Source of the DNA: Candidatus Gastranaerophilales bacterium
GTDB taxonomy: Bacteria; Cyanobacteriota; Vampirovibrionia; Gastranaerophilales; Gastranaerophilaceae
Direction of reading: 5' to 3'
DNA: 44,851 nucleotides
NCBI GenBank assembly: GCA_944325895.1
Contig: CALVCA010000012.1
Span: 1-44,851 of the forward strand
Below, piece after piece: positions 7,706-14,941 of the stretch. Position 1 is the stretch's first letter. Each line of letters begins with the position of its first letter. Under the pieces are notes generated by a model. The model had not been told where the DNA came from. It saw only the letters and a list, made by a program, of their open reading frames with translations, and ran no database searches. The position numbers were made by a program, and so were the translations under genes.

Positions 7706-7729
7706 GGGGAGTCCGCCCCGTATAAGGAC
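7706..7729 (+). promoter_or_regulatory. possible H-type pseudoknot in thrS leader
   Basis: GGGG (7706-7709) can pair with CCCC (7716-7719). GTCC in the resulting loop (7711-7714) can pair with GGAC downstream (7726-7729). The two pairings interleave as in an H-type pseudoknot, and the ribosome site AAAGGAAAG follows directly. The GC-rich block stands out in AT-rich DNA. Stems of 4 bp are short, so chance is possible. Confidence 0.35.
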
Positions 7730-7741
7730 GAAAGGAAAGAA

Positions 7742-9526
7742 ATGGAAAAAGACAATTTGAGTGTATTAAGACACTCCACATCACACATTATGGCACAGGC
7801 TGTACAGAAGTTGTTCCCGAATGCAAAGTTAGCAATCGGACCTGCTACTGACACCGGTTTTTATTATGATTTTGATTTGACGGACGGGCATGCTTTTACC
7901 GAAGAAGATTTGGCAAAAATTGAAGAAGAAATGAAAAATATCGTCAAGCAAAATCTTACATTTGAAAAATATGTAATACCTGATGTTGATAAACAAATTG
8001 AAGAATTTAAAAAAGAAGGTGAAATTTACAAAGCGGAACTTTTGGAAGAACACAGAAACGATAATCCTACACTTTATTTGACAAAAGATAAAGACGGAAA
8101 TGTTTTGTTCAATGATCTTTGTGCAGGTCCGCACCTTTTGAATACGAGTTATATAAAGCCGAATGCGTTCAAATTACTCAAAGTAGCCGGAGCATACTGG
8201 AGAGGAAACGAAAAGAATAAGATGCTTCAAAGAATTTATGCCACGGCATTTTTGACAAAAGAGGATTTGAATGATTATTTGAACTTTTTGGAAGAAGCGG
8301 AAAAGCGTGATCACAGAAAGCTCGGAACAAAGCTTGATTTATTTTCGACAAGAGAAGAACTGGGCGGCGGGCTTGTTTTGTGGCATCCTAATCTCGCAGT
8401 TGTAAGAGAAGAAATTGAAAACTATTGGAGAACAGAACACAGAAAACGCGGTTATGTTATCGTTAATACGCCGCACATTGCAAAATCAAAACTTTGGGAA
8501 ATTTCAGGTCATGCTGATCACTACAAAGATAATATGTTCTTTATAGAAAAGGACGAAGACAGTGAAGATCAGTTTATATTAAAGCCGATGAACTGTCCTT
8601 TCCATATTTTGATTTATCAGGCAAACCGTCATTCTTATCGTTCATTGCCGTTAAGGATGGCAGAACTCGGAACGGTTTACAGAAAAGAAAAATCAGGAGC
8701 ACTTTCAGGTTTAACCCGTGTACAAGGTTTTACGCAGGATGATGCACACGTATTTTGCACACCGGAGCAGCTGGTTGACGAAATAAACGAAATTATCGAC
8801 TTTGTGGCAGACACAATGGCATTATTCAATATGAGTTTTGAAGTAGAATTGTCTACCCGTCCCGAAAGCTTTGTCGGAGAAATTGAAAACTGGGACAGAG
8901 CAGAAGCCGGTTTGAAAGAAGCGATGGACAGACGAGGTATGAAATACGAAATAAATGAAGGCGACGGAGCTTTTTACGGTCCGAAGATTGACTTTAAAGT
9001 AAAGGATGCAATAGGCAGAACGTGGCAGTGTGCAACAATTCAGCTGGACTTCAATCTTCCCGAACGTTTCGGTATAAAATATCAGGACAAAGACGGTTCA
9101 ATGAAAACTCCCGTAATGCTTCACCGTGTAATTTTCGGTTCAATGGAGCGTTTCCACGGAATTTTGATAGAACATTATGCCGGTGCTTTCCCGACATGGC
9201 TTGCTCCGGTTCAAGTTGCAATTGTTCCTATCTCAAACGAAAAACACGCTGATTTTGCGGAAAAAGTCTACAAAAAAATGCGTCAGGCAGGTTTGAGGGT
9301 AAAACTCGATGACAGATCCGAAAGTATGAATTATAAAATAAGAGAAAGTCTGCAGGATAAAAAGATTCCTTATGTCGTCGTAATCGGTGATAAAGAAATC
9401 GACTCAAATTCTCTTGCTGTTCGTGCCAGAGGAATAGGACAAATCGGAACAATGAAAATTGATGAATTTATTTTAAAAGTTGAGGAAGAAATTCATTCAC
9501 GTTCATCAAAATCTTTTGCAAGTTAA
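7742..9526 (+). CDS. thrS: threonine-tRNA ligase without TGS domain
   Basis: A 594-aa class II synthetase charging tRNA-Thr. The N-terminal TGS domain of the usual 640-aa enzyme is missing: the protein starts directly at the editing domain, with HSTSH (H11, H15) and DLCAGPH (C127, H131). The catalytic domain carries the zinc ligands C285 (KPMNCPFH), H336 (DDAHVF) and H461 (MLHRVIFGSMERF). The anticodon-binding domain lies at about 495-590. The AAGGAAAG site and the HSTSH motif so close to the ATG support this start; no longer in-frame start is apparent. TGS-less ThrS is known in some bacteria. Neighbours give no further clue. Confidence 0.95.
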   Translation: MEKDNLSVLRHSTSHIMAQAVQKLFPNAKLAIGPATDTGFYYDFDLTDGHAFTEEDLAKIEEEMKNIVKQNLTFEKYVIPDVDKQIEEFKKEGEIYKAELLEEHRNDNPTLYLTKDKDGNVLFNDLCAGPHLLNTSYIKPNAFKLLKVAGAYWRGNEKNKMLQRIYATAFLTKEDLNDYLNFLEEAEKRDHRKLGTKLDLFSTREELGGGLVLWHPNLAVVREEIENYWRTEHRKRGYVIVNTPHIAKSKLWEISGHADHYKDNMFFIEKDEDSEDQFILKPMNCPFHILIYQANRHSYRSLPLRMAELGTVYRKEKSGALSGLTRVQGFTQDDAHVFCTPEQLVDEINEIIDFVADTMALFNMSFEVELSTRPESFVGEIENWDRAEAGLKEAMDRRGMKYEINEGDGAFYGPKIDFKVKDAIGRTWQCATIQLDFNLPERFGIKYQDKDGSMKTPVMLHRVIFGSMERFHGILIEHYAGAFPTWLAPVQVAIVPISNEKHADFAEKVYKKMRQAGLRVKLDDRSESMNYKIRESLQDKKIPYVVVIGDKEIDSNSLAVRARGIGQIGTMKIDEFILKVEEEIHSRSSKSFAS

Positions 9527-9547
9527 GCAGGCATATTGCCTGCTTAA
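9523..9547 (+). terminator. 10-bp inverted repeat after thrS
   Basis: TTAAGCAGGC (9523-9532), loop ATATT, GCCTGCTTAA (9538-9547): a perfect hairpin that includes the thrS stop codon. The following U-tract is weak (TTAATATTACC), so this may be a poor terminator or an mRNA 3'-end stabiliser. Confidence 0.5.
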
Positions 9548-9612
9548 TATTACCCGATTGTGGTTATTGCCTTTTTCCTTTTTTGGTTATTCTAAAGAAA
9601 AGGAGTTTTATC

Positions 9613-9999
9613 ATGAAAAAAAATCTTATTGTTATTCTGCTTATTTTGTTAGTACCGATTGCTGCGTATATGACACTGGCAAAATCGACTGCAAAAACCT
9701 CAGATATTTCCTCAACTAACAAGCCTCAGGTGTTAAAATTTACATCGTCAATGTGTTTGGACTGCCAAAAAATGAACGGGATTTTTAAAGAAATTTTCCC
9801 GAAATATGAAGGCAAGATAATTTTGGTGGAAATTCCGGTACAAGATAGCTCGTCTTTTTCCAATTCGCAAATTGAAAAATATAATGTAACACTGGTTCCA
9901 ACAATAATACTCTTGAATTCTGACGGGAATTTGGTAAAACGTATAGAAGGTGCCATTGAAAAAGAAGAAATGGATAAATATTTAGAAGGTCTTGAATAA
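9613..9999 (+). CDS. membrane-anchored thioredoxin-like protein
   Basis: A 128-residue protein with an N-terminal membrane anchor or signal (residues 4-21, hydrophobic) and a thioredoxin fold. The active site is CLDC at 48-51 and the cis-proline is P96 in TLVPTIIL. It likely carries out thiol-disulfide exchange outside the cytoplasmic membrane. The ATG at 9613 follows an AAAGGAG site; an earlier in-frame start lacks one. The next gene, a CcdA-like membrane protein, starts 1 nt after the stop. Such a pair is the usual way of passing electrons from cytoplasmic thioredoxin across the membrane; the final target is unknown. Confidence 0.82.
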   Translation: MKKNLIVILLILLVPIAAYMTLAKSTAKTSDISSTNKPQVLKFTSSMCLDCQKMNGIFKEIFPKYEGKIILVEIPVQDSSSFSNSQIEKYNVTLVPTIILLNSDGNLVKRIEGAIEKEEMDKYLEGLE

Positions 10000-10000
10000 T

Positions 10001-10693
10001 ATGGATTATGCAGACATTTTTTCATCACATAACAGTGTTTTAATATTATTTATTTTGTCGTTTGCAGGTGGTATTGTAGCCTCGATTTCGCCGTGTTCGC
10101 TTTCCATGCTGCCAATAATTATAGGTTATATAGGCGGATATTCGGAAGCAAAACCTTCCGTGACATTTTTGCAGATGATGTTTTTCGTGCTGGGAACAGC
10201 TGTTGTATTTTCAATAATCGGTATAATATGTGCATTGACGGGAAAAGTATTTGTTTCAAATGTTTATTTTGCCCTGATTTTGGCTTCTTTAATTATGATA
10301 ATGGGGTTGAAACTGGTCGGAATTTTGGATTTTGAGATGCCGGTATTAATTAAAGAAATGCCGAAAAACAATGCACGCCACACTTTTTTATATCCGCTGC
10401 TTTTGGGCGGAGTGTTTGCATTAATCGGAACTCCATGTTCAACACCGATTTTAGCAGGCATAATGGCTTTTGCATCGCTTTCCGCTAATATAATAAACGC
10501 ACTTATTATGCTGTTTTTATTTTCGCTCGGGCAGGGAATGATATTGATTTTGGCAGGAGTCTTAACTTCAAGACTAAAAAGCTGGCAGAATTTTTATAAA
10601 ATATCTGATATTTTAATGAAGATTTGCGGCGGATTGCTTATTTTAGCGGCTCTTTATATTTATTACAAAATATTTTCACCGTTCGTTATATAA
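10001..10693 (+). CDS. ccdA: CcdA/DsbD-like transmembrane thiol transporter
   Basis: A 230-aa protein with about six membrane helices. It has the two membrane-embedded cysteines typical of CcdA: C32 in SISPCSLSMLP and C146 in IGTPCSTPI. CcdA relays reducing equivalents from cytoplasmic thioredoxin to extracytoplasmic thioredoxin-like partners. No cytochrome c maturation genes are nearby, so its partner is probably the preceding thioredoxin-like protein. ATG 10001, one base after the previous stop, is preferred over a TTG 9 nt upstream. An AAGGT element overlaps the end of the upstream gene. Confidence 0.85.
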   Translation: MDYADIFSSHNSVLILFILSFAGGIVASISPCSLSMLPIIIGYIGGYSEAKPSVTFLQMMFFVLGTAVVFSIIGIICALTGKVFVSNVYFALILASLIMIMGLKLVGILDFEMPVLIKEMPKNNARHTFLYPLLLGGVFALIGTPCSTPILAGIMAFASLSANIINALIMLFLFSLGQGMILILAGVLTSRLKSWQNFYKISDILMKICGGLLILAALYIYYKIFSPFVI

Positions 10694-10736
10694 AAAGTTA
10701 ATGTACACTTTTGTCTTTAATAATCGTTACGTTTGG

Positions 10737-10765
10737 TTGTCAATTTGTGTCAGATGATGTACAAT
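10737..10765 (+). promoter_or_regulatory. promoter of ribH-murQ-gpsA-ricT
   Basis: TTGTCA at 10737-10742 and TACAAT at 10760-10765, 17 bp apart; close to the sigma-70 consensus. The leader is only about 15 nt, with AAAGGAG at 10772-10778. This is too short for an FMN riboswitch. Confidence 0.7.
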
Positions 10766-10786
10766 ATATGCAAAGGAGTATAAGAG

Positions 10787-11254
10787 ATGAAAATTTATGA
10801 AGGGCAGCTAACAACTCAAAACGAGAGATTTTGTATAATAATATCAAGGTTCAACGATTTTATAGGCTCAAAATTATTGTCGGGAGCGGTAGATGAATTA
10901 AAGCGGCACGGTGTAGCCGATGAAAATATTGATATAGTAAAAGTTCCCGGAGCATTTGAAATTCCGCTTGCAGCACAAAAATTTGCATCGACAGGAAAGT
11001 ATAATGCATTAATTACATTAGGTGCCGTAATAAAAGGTTCGACACCGCATTTTGATTATGTAAGTGCAGAAGTATCAAAAGGTGTTGCACAAGTAGGGTT
11101 AAAAACCGGCATACCTGTAATTTTCGGTGTTTTAACCACGGATAATTTGGAGCAGGCAATAGAAAGAGCCGGTACAAAATCAGGTAATAAAGGAGCGGAT
11201 GCCGCAAAAACCGCAATAGAAATGGCAAATTTAGTCAGGGGGTTAAATGAGTGA
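10787..11254 (+). CDS. ribH: 6,7-dimethyl-8-ribityllumazine synthase
   Basis: A 155-aa protein of full family length. It condenses 5-amino-6-ribitylaminouracil with dihydroxybutanone phosphate in riboflavin synthesis. Motifs: the SRFNDFI segment (20-26), [11 protein letters not shown] (53-63) and the catalytic histidine H88 in [10 protein letters not shown]. It is the first gene of an operon whose other members (murQ, gpsA, ricT) are unrelated to flavin. The other rib genes are not here. The 3' end overlaps murQ by 8 bp, so the two are likely translationally coupled. Confidence 0.95.
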   Translation: MKIYEGQLTTQNERFCIIISRFNDFIGSKLLSGAVDELKRHGVADENIDIVKVPGAFEIPLAAQKFASTGKYNALITLGAVIKGSTPHFDYVSAEVSKGVAQVGLKTGIPVIFGVLTTDNLEQAIERAGTKSGNKGADAAKTAIEMANLVRGLNE

Positions 11255-12140
11255 AGTAATTACCGAATACAGAAATGAAAACACCAAAGACATAGATCTT
11301 CTCTCTACCGTTGATATGGTAAAGAAAATGAACGAAGAAGATAAACTTGTTGCGTTGGCTGTGGAAGATGAAACAGAACATATTGCAGAAGCAATAGATT
11401 TGATTGCAAAACAGTTTTTAAAAGGCGGAAGGTTATTTTATTTCGGAGCGGGTACATCCGGCAGATTAGGGATACTGGATGCTTCCGAATGCCCTCCGAC
11501 ATTCAGTGTTCCGCACGATATGGTACAAGGAATAATCGCAGGCGGCAAAGATGCATTTTTGTATTCTGTAGAAGGTGCTGAAGACAGTTTTGAAACAGGT
11601 GTTCAAGATGCAAAAGTTTTGACGGATAAAGACGTTTGCGTCGTAATATCGGCAAGCGGAAATCCTAAATATTTACTGGGAGTTTTACATCAGGCAGATG
11701 AAGCCGGTGCCAAAACAATAGCTGTTACTTGCAATTCCAAAGGCAGAGTTGCCGAAGAAGCAGGGTTGGTTATATGTGTTGAAGTAGGACCTGAGGTAAT
11801 TGCAGGCTCAAGCAGATTAAAAGCAGGTACTGCTCAAAAAATGGTTTTAAATATGCTCTCAACGGGTTCAATGATAAAAATCGGCAAAACTTACGAAAAT
11901 TTTATGATTGATTTACAAGCCGTAAATGAAAAATTGAAAGATCGTGCCATAAGAATAGTGGCTCAAATAGCCAATGTGAATTTGAGCGAGGCTTTGGCTG
12001 CACTTTTGAAATGCAATTGGGAAATTAAAACCGCAATTGTTTCAATCAGACTCGGGCTAAGTATAGAAGAAGCACGTACTGAATTAAAAAAACACGGCGG
12101 AGTTTTAAGAAAAATAATTTATCATAAGGAGCTTGTATGA
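11247..12140 (+). CDS. murQ: N-acetylmuramic acid 6-phosphate etherase
   Basis: A 297-aa SIS-domain enzyme that splits MurNAc-6-phosphate into GlcNAc-6-phosphate and D-lactate during cell-wall recycling. The signature [20 protein letters not shown] lies at about 67-86, with the catalytic acids in ASEC (E81) and EGAED (E109/E112). A C-terminal UBA-like helical part follows. The expected partners (MurNAc kinase or PTS transporter, NagZ, NagA) are not adjacent. Overlaps ribH by 8 bp and gpsA by ATGA. Confidence 0.94.
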   Translation: MSEVITEYRNENTKDIDLLSTVDMVKKMNEEDKLVALAVEDETEHIAEAIDLIAKQFLKGGRLFYFGAGTSGRLGILDASECPPTFSVPHDMVQGIIAGGKDAFLYSVEGAEDSFETGVQDAKVLTDKDVCVVISASGNPKYLLGVLHQADEAGAKTIAVTCNSKGRVAEEAGLVICVEVGPEVIAGSSRLKAGTAQKMVLNMLSTGSMIKIGKTYENFMIDLQAVNEKLKDRAIRIVAQIANVNLSEALAALLKCNWEIKTAIVSIRLGLSIEEARTELKKHGGVLRKIIYHKELV

Positions 12141-13138
12141 AATTAACGGTAATCGGAGCAGGATGCTGGGGGCTGACGTTAGCCTGGCTTTTGACAAACA
12201 ACTTTGACGAAGTGGTTGTGTGGGGCAGAGAACAGGATTTAAGTGAAGATTTAATAAAAAACAGGCATGCCGCAAAACCGCTCGAGGTTCAGCTTGATAA
12301 AAAAGTGGAAATAACTTCCGATATGCCGTATGCAATTAAAAATGCCGATATAATATTGAATGTTGTATCAACGTCAGGTACACGTGATGTGTGTGAGAAT
12401 TTAAAGCGTTCTAAAATCATGCCCGAGCAGATTTTGGTAAATGCATCCAAAGGCATTGAACTTCCGTCATTGATGCGTATGAGTGAAGTTATAAGGGATG
12501 TTTTGCCGAAGCAAAAATTGGCGATTTTATCAGGTCCGACTCTTGCAAAAGAGGTATTACAAGGAAAACCGACGGCAGCATCAGTGGCAAGTTATGATAT
12601 GAAGGTTGCGGAATTTGTTCAAAAAACGCTTAATGTTCCCGGAAAATTCAGATTATACACAAACAGTGACGTAATAGGTGTAGAATTAGGCGGAAGTTTG
12701 AAAAATGTTATAGCAATCGCATCAGGCTTTGCACACGCAATGAATTTAGGCGATAACTGTGCCGGGACGCTTTTGACAAGAGGAATGGCGGAAATCGTTC
12801 GTGTCAGCATACGTTTGGGGGCAAATCCGTCAACGTTATACGGACTTTCAGGCATGGGGGATTTGATTGCCACCTGTTCAAGCCCGATGTCACGGAATTA
12901 TACCGTAGGCTCGCTTTTAGGACAAGGAAAAAAAATAGATGATATTTTAAAAGAACTCGGTTCAGTTGCAGAAGGTGTTAAAACTTCTAAAGCTATCTGC
13001 GAACTTGCAAAAAAACTTGAACTTGATGTTCCGGTTTCAAATGCGATTTATGAAGCTGTTTATACGGACATAACACCTCAGGAGCTATTAAATAAGTTAA
13101 TGAACAGAAAGTTAAAAGAAGAAGAAAAATATGTATAA
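12137..13138 (+). CDS. gpsA: NAD(P)-dependent glycerol-3-phosphate dehydrogenase
   Basis: A 333-aa enzyme making sn-glycerol-3-phosphate from dihydroxyacetone phosphate for phospholipids. The N-terminal dinucleotide site is IGAGCWGLTLA (6-16), close to the family's GxGxWGTAxA. It also has SGPTLAKEV, ELGGSLKNVIAIASGF with the catalytic lysine, and GLSGMGDLIATC. Full length. Coupled by ATGA to murQ and by an 8-bp overlap to ricT. Confidence 0.95.
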   Translation: MKLTVIGAGCWGLTLAWLLTNNFDEVVVWGREQDLSEDLIKNRHAAKPLEVQLDKKVEITSDMPYAIKNADIILNVVSTSGTRDVCENLKRSKIMPEQILVNASKGIELPSLMRMSEVIRDVLPKQKLAILSGPTLAKEVLQGKPTAASVASYDMKVAEFVQKTLNVPGKFRLYTNSDVIGVELGGSLKNVIAIASGFAHAMNLGDNCAGTLLTRGMAEIVRVSIRLGANPSTLYGLSGMGDLIATCSSPMSRNYTVGSLLGQGKKIDDILKELGSVAEGVKTSKAICELAKKLELDVPVSNAIYEAVYTDITPQELLNKLMNRKLKEEEKYV

Positions 13139-14051
13139 ATTTGCAGTACGTTACTTAAAAAATACATTTTACCCGATAATCGTTCCTGATACGATTACAC
13201 TTCACGACGGGCAGATGGTTATTGTCAGAACGGAAAAAGGCGAGGAAGCTTTAAAAGTTTTTGCTGTAAATAAAGAAGTTTCTAAAGCCTGGGAAAATAC
13301 CAAAACAGAACCTCTTACCGTTATAAGAGTGCTTTCGCAGAGAGATTTACAAACTCTTGATGACATAAAAAAAGAAGAAGTAACATCGTTTTTTAAATGT
13401 CAGGAACTGGTTAAGCAGCACGGGCTTGTGATGAATTTGGTACAGTGCAGGATAACTTTTGACAGAAAAAAAATAACTTTTTACTATACCGCTCCCGAGA
13501 GAGTTGATTTTAGAGCGTTATTAAAGGATTTAACGCACGTATTTACACGTGTAAGAATAGATTTAAGACATATTGGCGTAAGAGATGAAACCTCTATTTT
13601 GGACGGAGTCGGGTTATGCGGCAGACCGTTTTGCTGTTCGTCTTTTTTGAGGAAATTTGCAACAATTAATTTGAAATTAGCAAAAGATCAGGGCATGCCA
13701 ATAGCTCCCGGAAAGATTTCGGGTACATGCGGACGGCTTTTGTGTTGTCTTACTTATGAATATGAAAATTATATTGATGCTGCCAAAGACATGCCGCCTG
13801 TCGGATCATCCGTAATGACTCCCGAAGGTTTGGGTAAAGTTTGTTATCTGCAGTTTTTAAACGGTACAGTCGCTGTTAAAACTGAAGATGGTAAAGTTAA
13901 AGAGTTTCCAAAAGGCGATATAGAGATGGTTGATGCGGATGTAAACGTAGAAATTGACGTTCAGCCGTTGAATGCTTCATATGTTGAAGAAGTAGACATC
14001 GACATAAAACAGCTTGAAGATGATAAAAACAGTTCGACAGGTAATGTTTAA
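13131..14051 (+). CDS. ricT: PSP1-domain protein, RicT (YaaT) family
   Basis: A 306-aa protein with the PSP1 domain. Its cysteine-rich motifs DGVGLCGRPFCCSSFL and SGTCGRLLCCLTYEYENY match the RicT family, which with RicA and RicF binds Fe-S clusters and promotes RNase Y-dependent mRNA maturation in Bacillus. RicA and RicF are not visible here, so the role in this organism is inference. The C-terminal 60 residues are acidic and of low complexity. It closes the ribH operon. Its stop overlaps the convergent 68-aa gene by 4 bp. Confidence 0.88.
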   Translation: MYKFAVRYLKNTFYPIIVPDTITLHDGQMVIVRTEKGEEALKVFAVNKEVSKAWENTKTEPLTVIRVLSQRDLQTLDDIKKEEVTSFFKCQELVKQHGLVMNLVQCRITFDRKKITFYYTAPERVDFRALLKDLTHVFTRVRIDLRHIGVRDETSILDGVGLCGRPFCCSSFLRKFATINLKLAKDQGMPIAPGKISGTCGRLLCCLTYEYENYIDAAKDMPPVGSSVMTPEGLGKVCYLQFLNGTVAVKTEDGKVKEFPKGDIEMVDADVNVEIDVQPLNASYVEEVDIDIKQLEDDKNSSTGNV

Positions 14052-14254
14052 AATTTGGAATAAATGTAATATACATCACCGTCAACAAGCTTAACGGCAT
14101 ATTTGTCGTAGTTTTTACGTTTCGGGTCAGGACCTTCAAATGAAATATTTTGAACGTATTCATTGTCAACAAATTTTCTTATATCATTTATTGAAAAAAG
14201 TTCTTTGCTGAGAAGTTTTATAAATTTTTCATATTCTTTATCATCGTCACGCAT
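14048..14254 (-). CDS. small acidic orphan, 68 aa
   Basis: No family recognised. The protein begins MRDDDKEYEKFIKLLSKELF, is rich in charged residues and has no membrane segment. There is no ribosome site; instead a consensus -10 box ends 6 nt before the ATG, consistent with a leaderless mRNA. It overlaps the end of ricT by 4 bp. The clean promoter is the main argument that it is real. Confidence 0.6.
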   Translation of the reverse strand: MRDDDKEYEKFIKLLSKELFSINDIRKFVDNEYVQNISFEGPDPKRKNYDKYAVKLVDGDVYYIYSKF

Positions 14255-14260
14255 ATTTTA

Positions 14261-14288
14261 ATTATACCCATATTTTAAAAAAATACAA
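14261..14288 (-). promoter_or_regulatory. promoter of 68-aa gene, predicted leaderless
   Basis: On the minus strand TTGTAT, a 16-bp spacer, TATAAT, then six bases (TAAAAT) and the ATG. Confidence 0.55.
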
Positions 14289-14299
14289 CATTATTTACA

Positions 14300-14893
14300 C
14301 TATTTAATATTTTTAAAAAATTCATCGGCGATAAGCTGCGAATATTTTTCGGATGCGGAAATAAGCAGCTTTTCGTTGCCTTTAGAATCTTTTGCAACGG
14401 CAATAATACCTGACACATCGTTTATCGGTAATTTTTTAATTTTTGCTTCAAATTTAATATAAGGGCAGGATTTGCCGTAAGAGTTTATGGTTCCCCGTTT
14501 GGTTATTTTTAAATAATCAACGGAAACAGCCTGATATTTAACATTTTCTATTAAGTTTTTTAATCTTTGTTCCACATCGGGGGATTTTAAATCTTCTTCC
14601 GTTAAAATAGGTTTAGAGCCTGAATCTACGACAATCATCTTTTGCCCTGTGGCGGTGTGTTCTGCAATTACCGCATTATATCCTAAAATTCCGGTTGCAT
14701 TTTCTATTTCAAATTCTTCATTAATATTTGAAAAATCACCTACTTTTTGTGCTTTCTCAAGTATAACGTCACGTGACGGATGGAGGTAATTTTGAATTAA
14801 TCCGTTAATCCACTCTCTTCCGCCTAATGATAAAAAACCGATTATTGCCAGCGTCAGAATAACTGCTCTTAATATATTTTTCAAACAACCCAT
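14300..14893 (-). CDS. membrane-anchored orphan, 197 aa
   Basis: An N-terminal hydrophobic helix (about residues 7-24, ILRAVILTLAIIGFLSLGG) is followed by a soluble domain of mixed alpha/beta composition with no recognised family. The first four residues read MGCL; the Cys at position 3 is not a lipobox. ATG 14893 follows an AGGA site 5 nt away and is preferred over a GTG 12 nt upstream. It is divergent from mutS and shares the AT-rich promoter DNA at 14894-14941. Confidence 0.65.
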   Translation of the reverse strand: MGCLKNILRAVILTLAIIGFLSLGGREWINGLIQNYLHPSRDVILEKAQKVGDFSNINEEFEIENATGILGYNAVIAEHTATGQKMIVVDSGSKPILTEEDLKSPDVEQRLKNLIENVKYQAVSVDYLKITKRGTINSYGKSCPYIKFEAKIKKLPINDVSGIIAVAKDSKGNEKLLISASEKYSQLIADEFFKNIK

Positions 14894-14921
14894 TGAATTC
14901 CTCACATGTCCTTGCTATAAT
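14893..14921 (+). promoter_or_regulatory. mutS promoter
   Basis: TTGAAT at 14893-14898, a 17-bp spacer, TATAAT at 14916-14921 with TGC before it (extended -10). The mRNA leader would be about 14 nt without a ribosome site. A second TATAAT at 14926-14931 would leave only a few bases. Confidence 0.55.
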
Positions 14922-14941
14922 ATTTTATAATAATTATAGTT

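Noticed and set aside
7690-7741. T-box leader before thrS
   Set aside because: The leader is only about 46 nt and lacks the T-box sequence, the specifier loop and a terminator.
10694-10786. FMN riboswitch before ribH
   Set aside because: The predicted leader is about 15 nt and no conserved FMN element is visible upstream.
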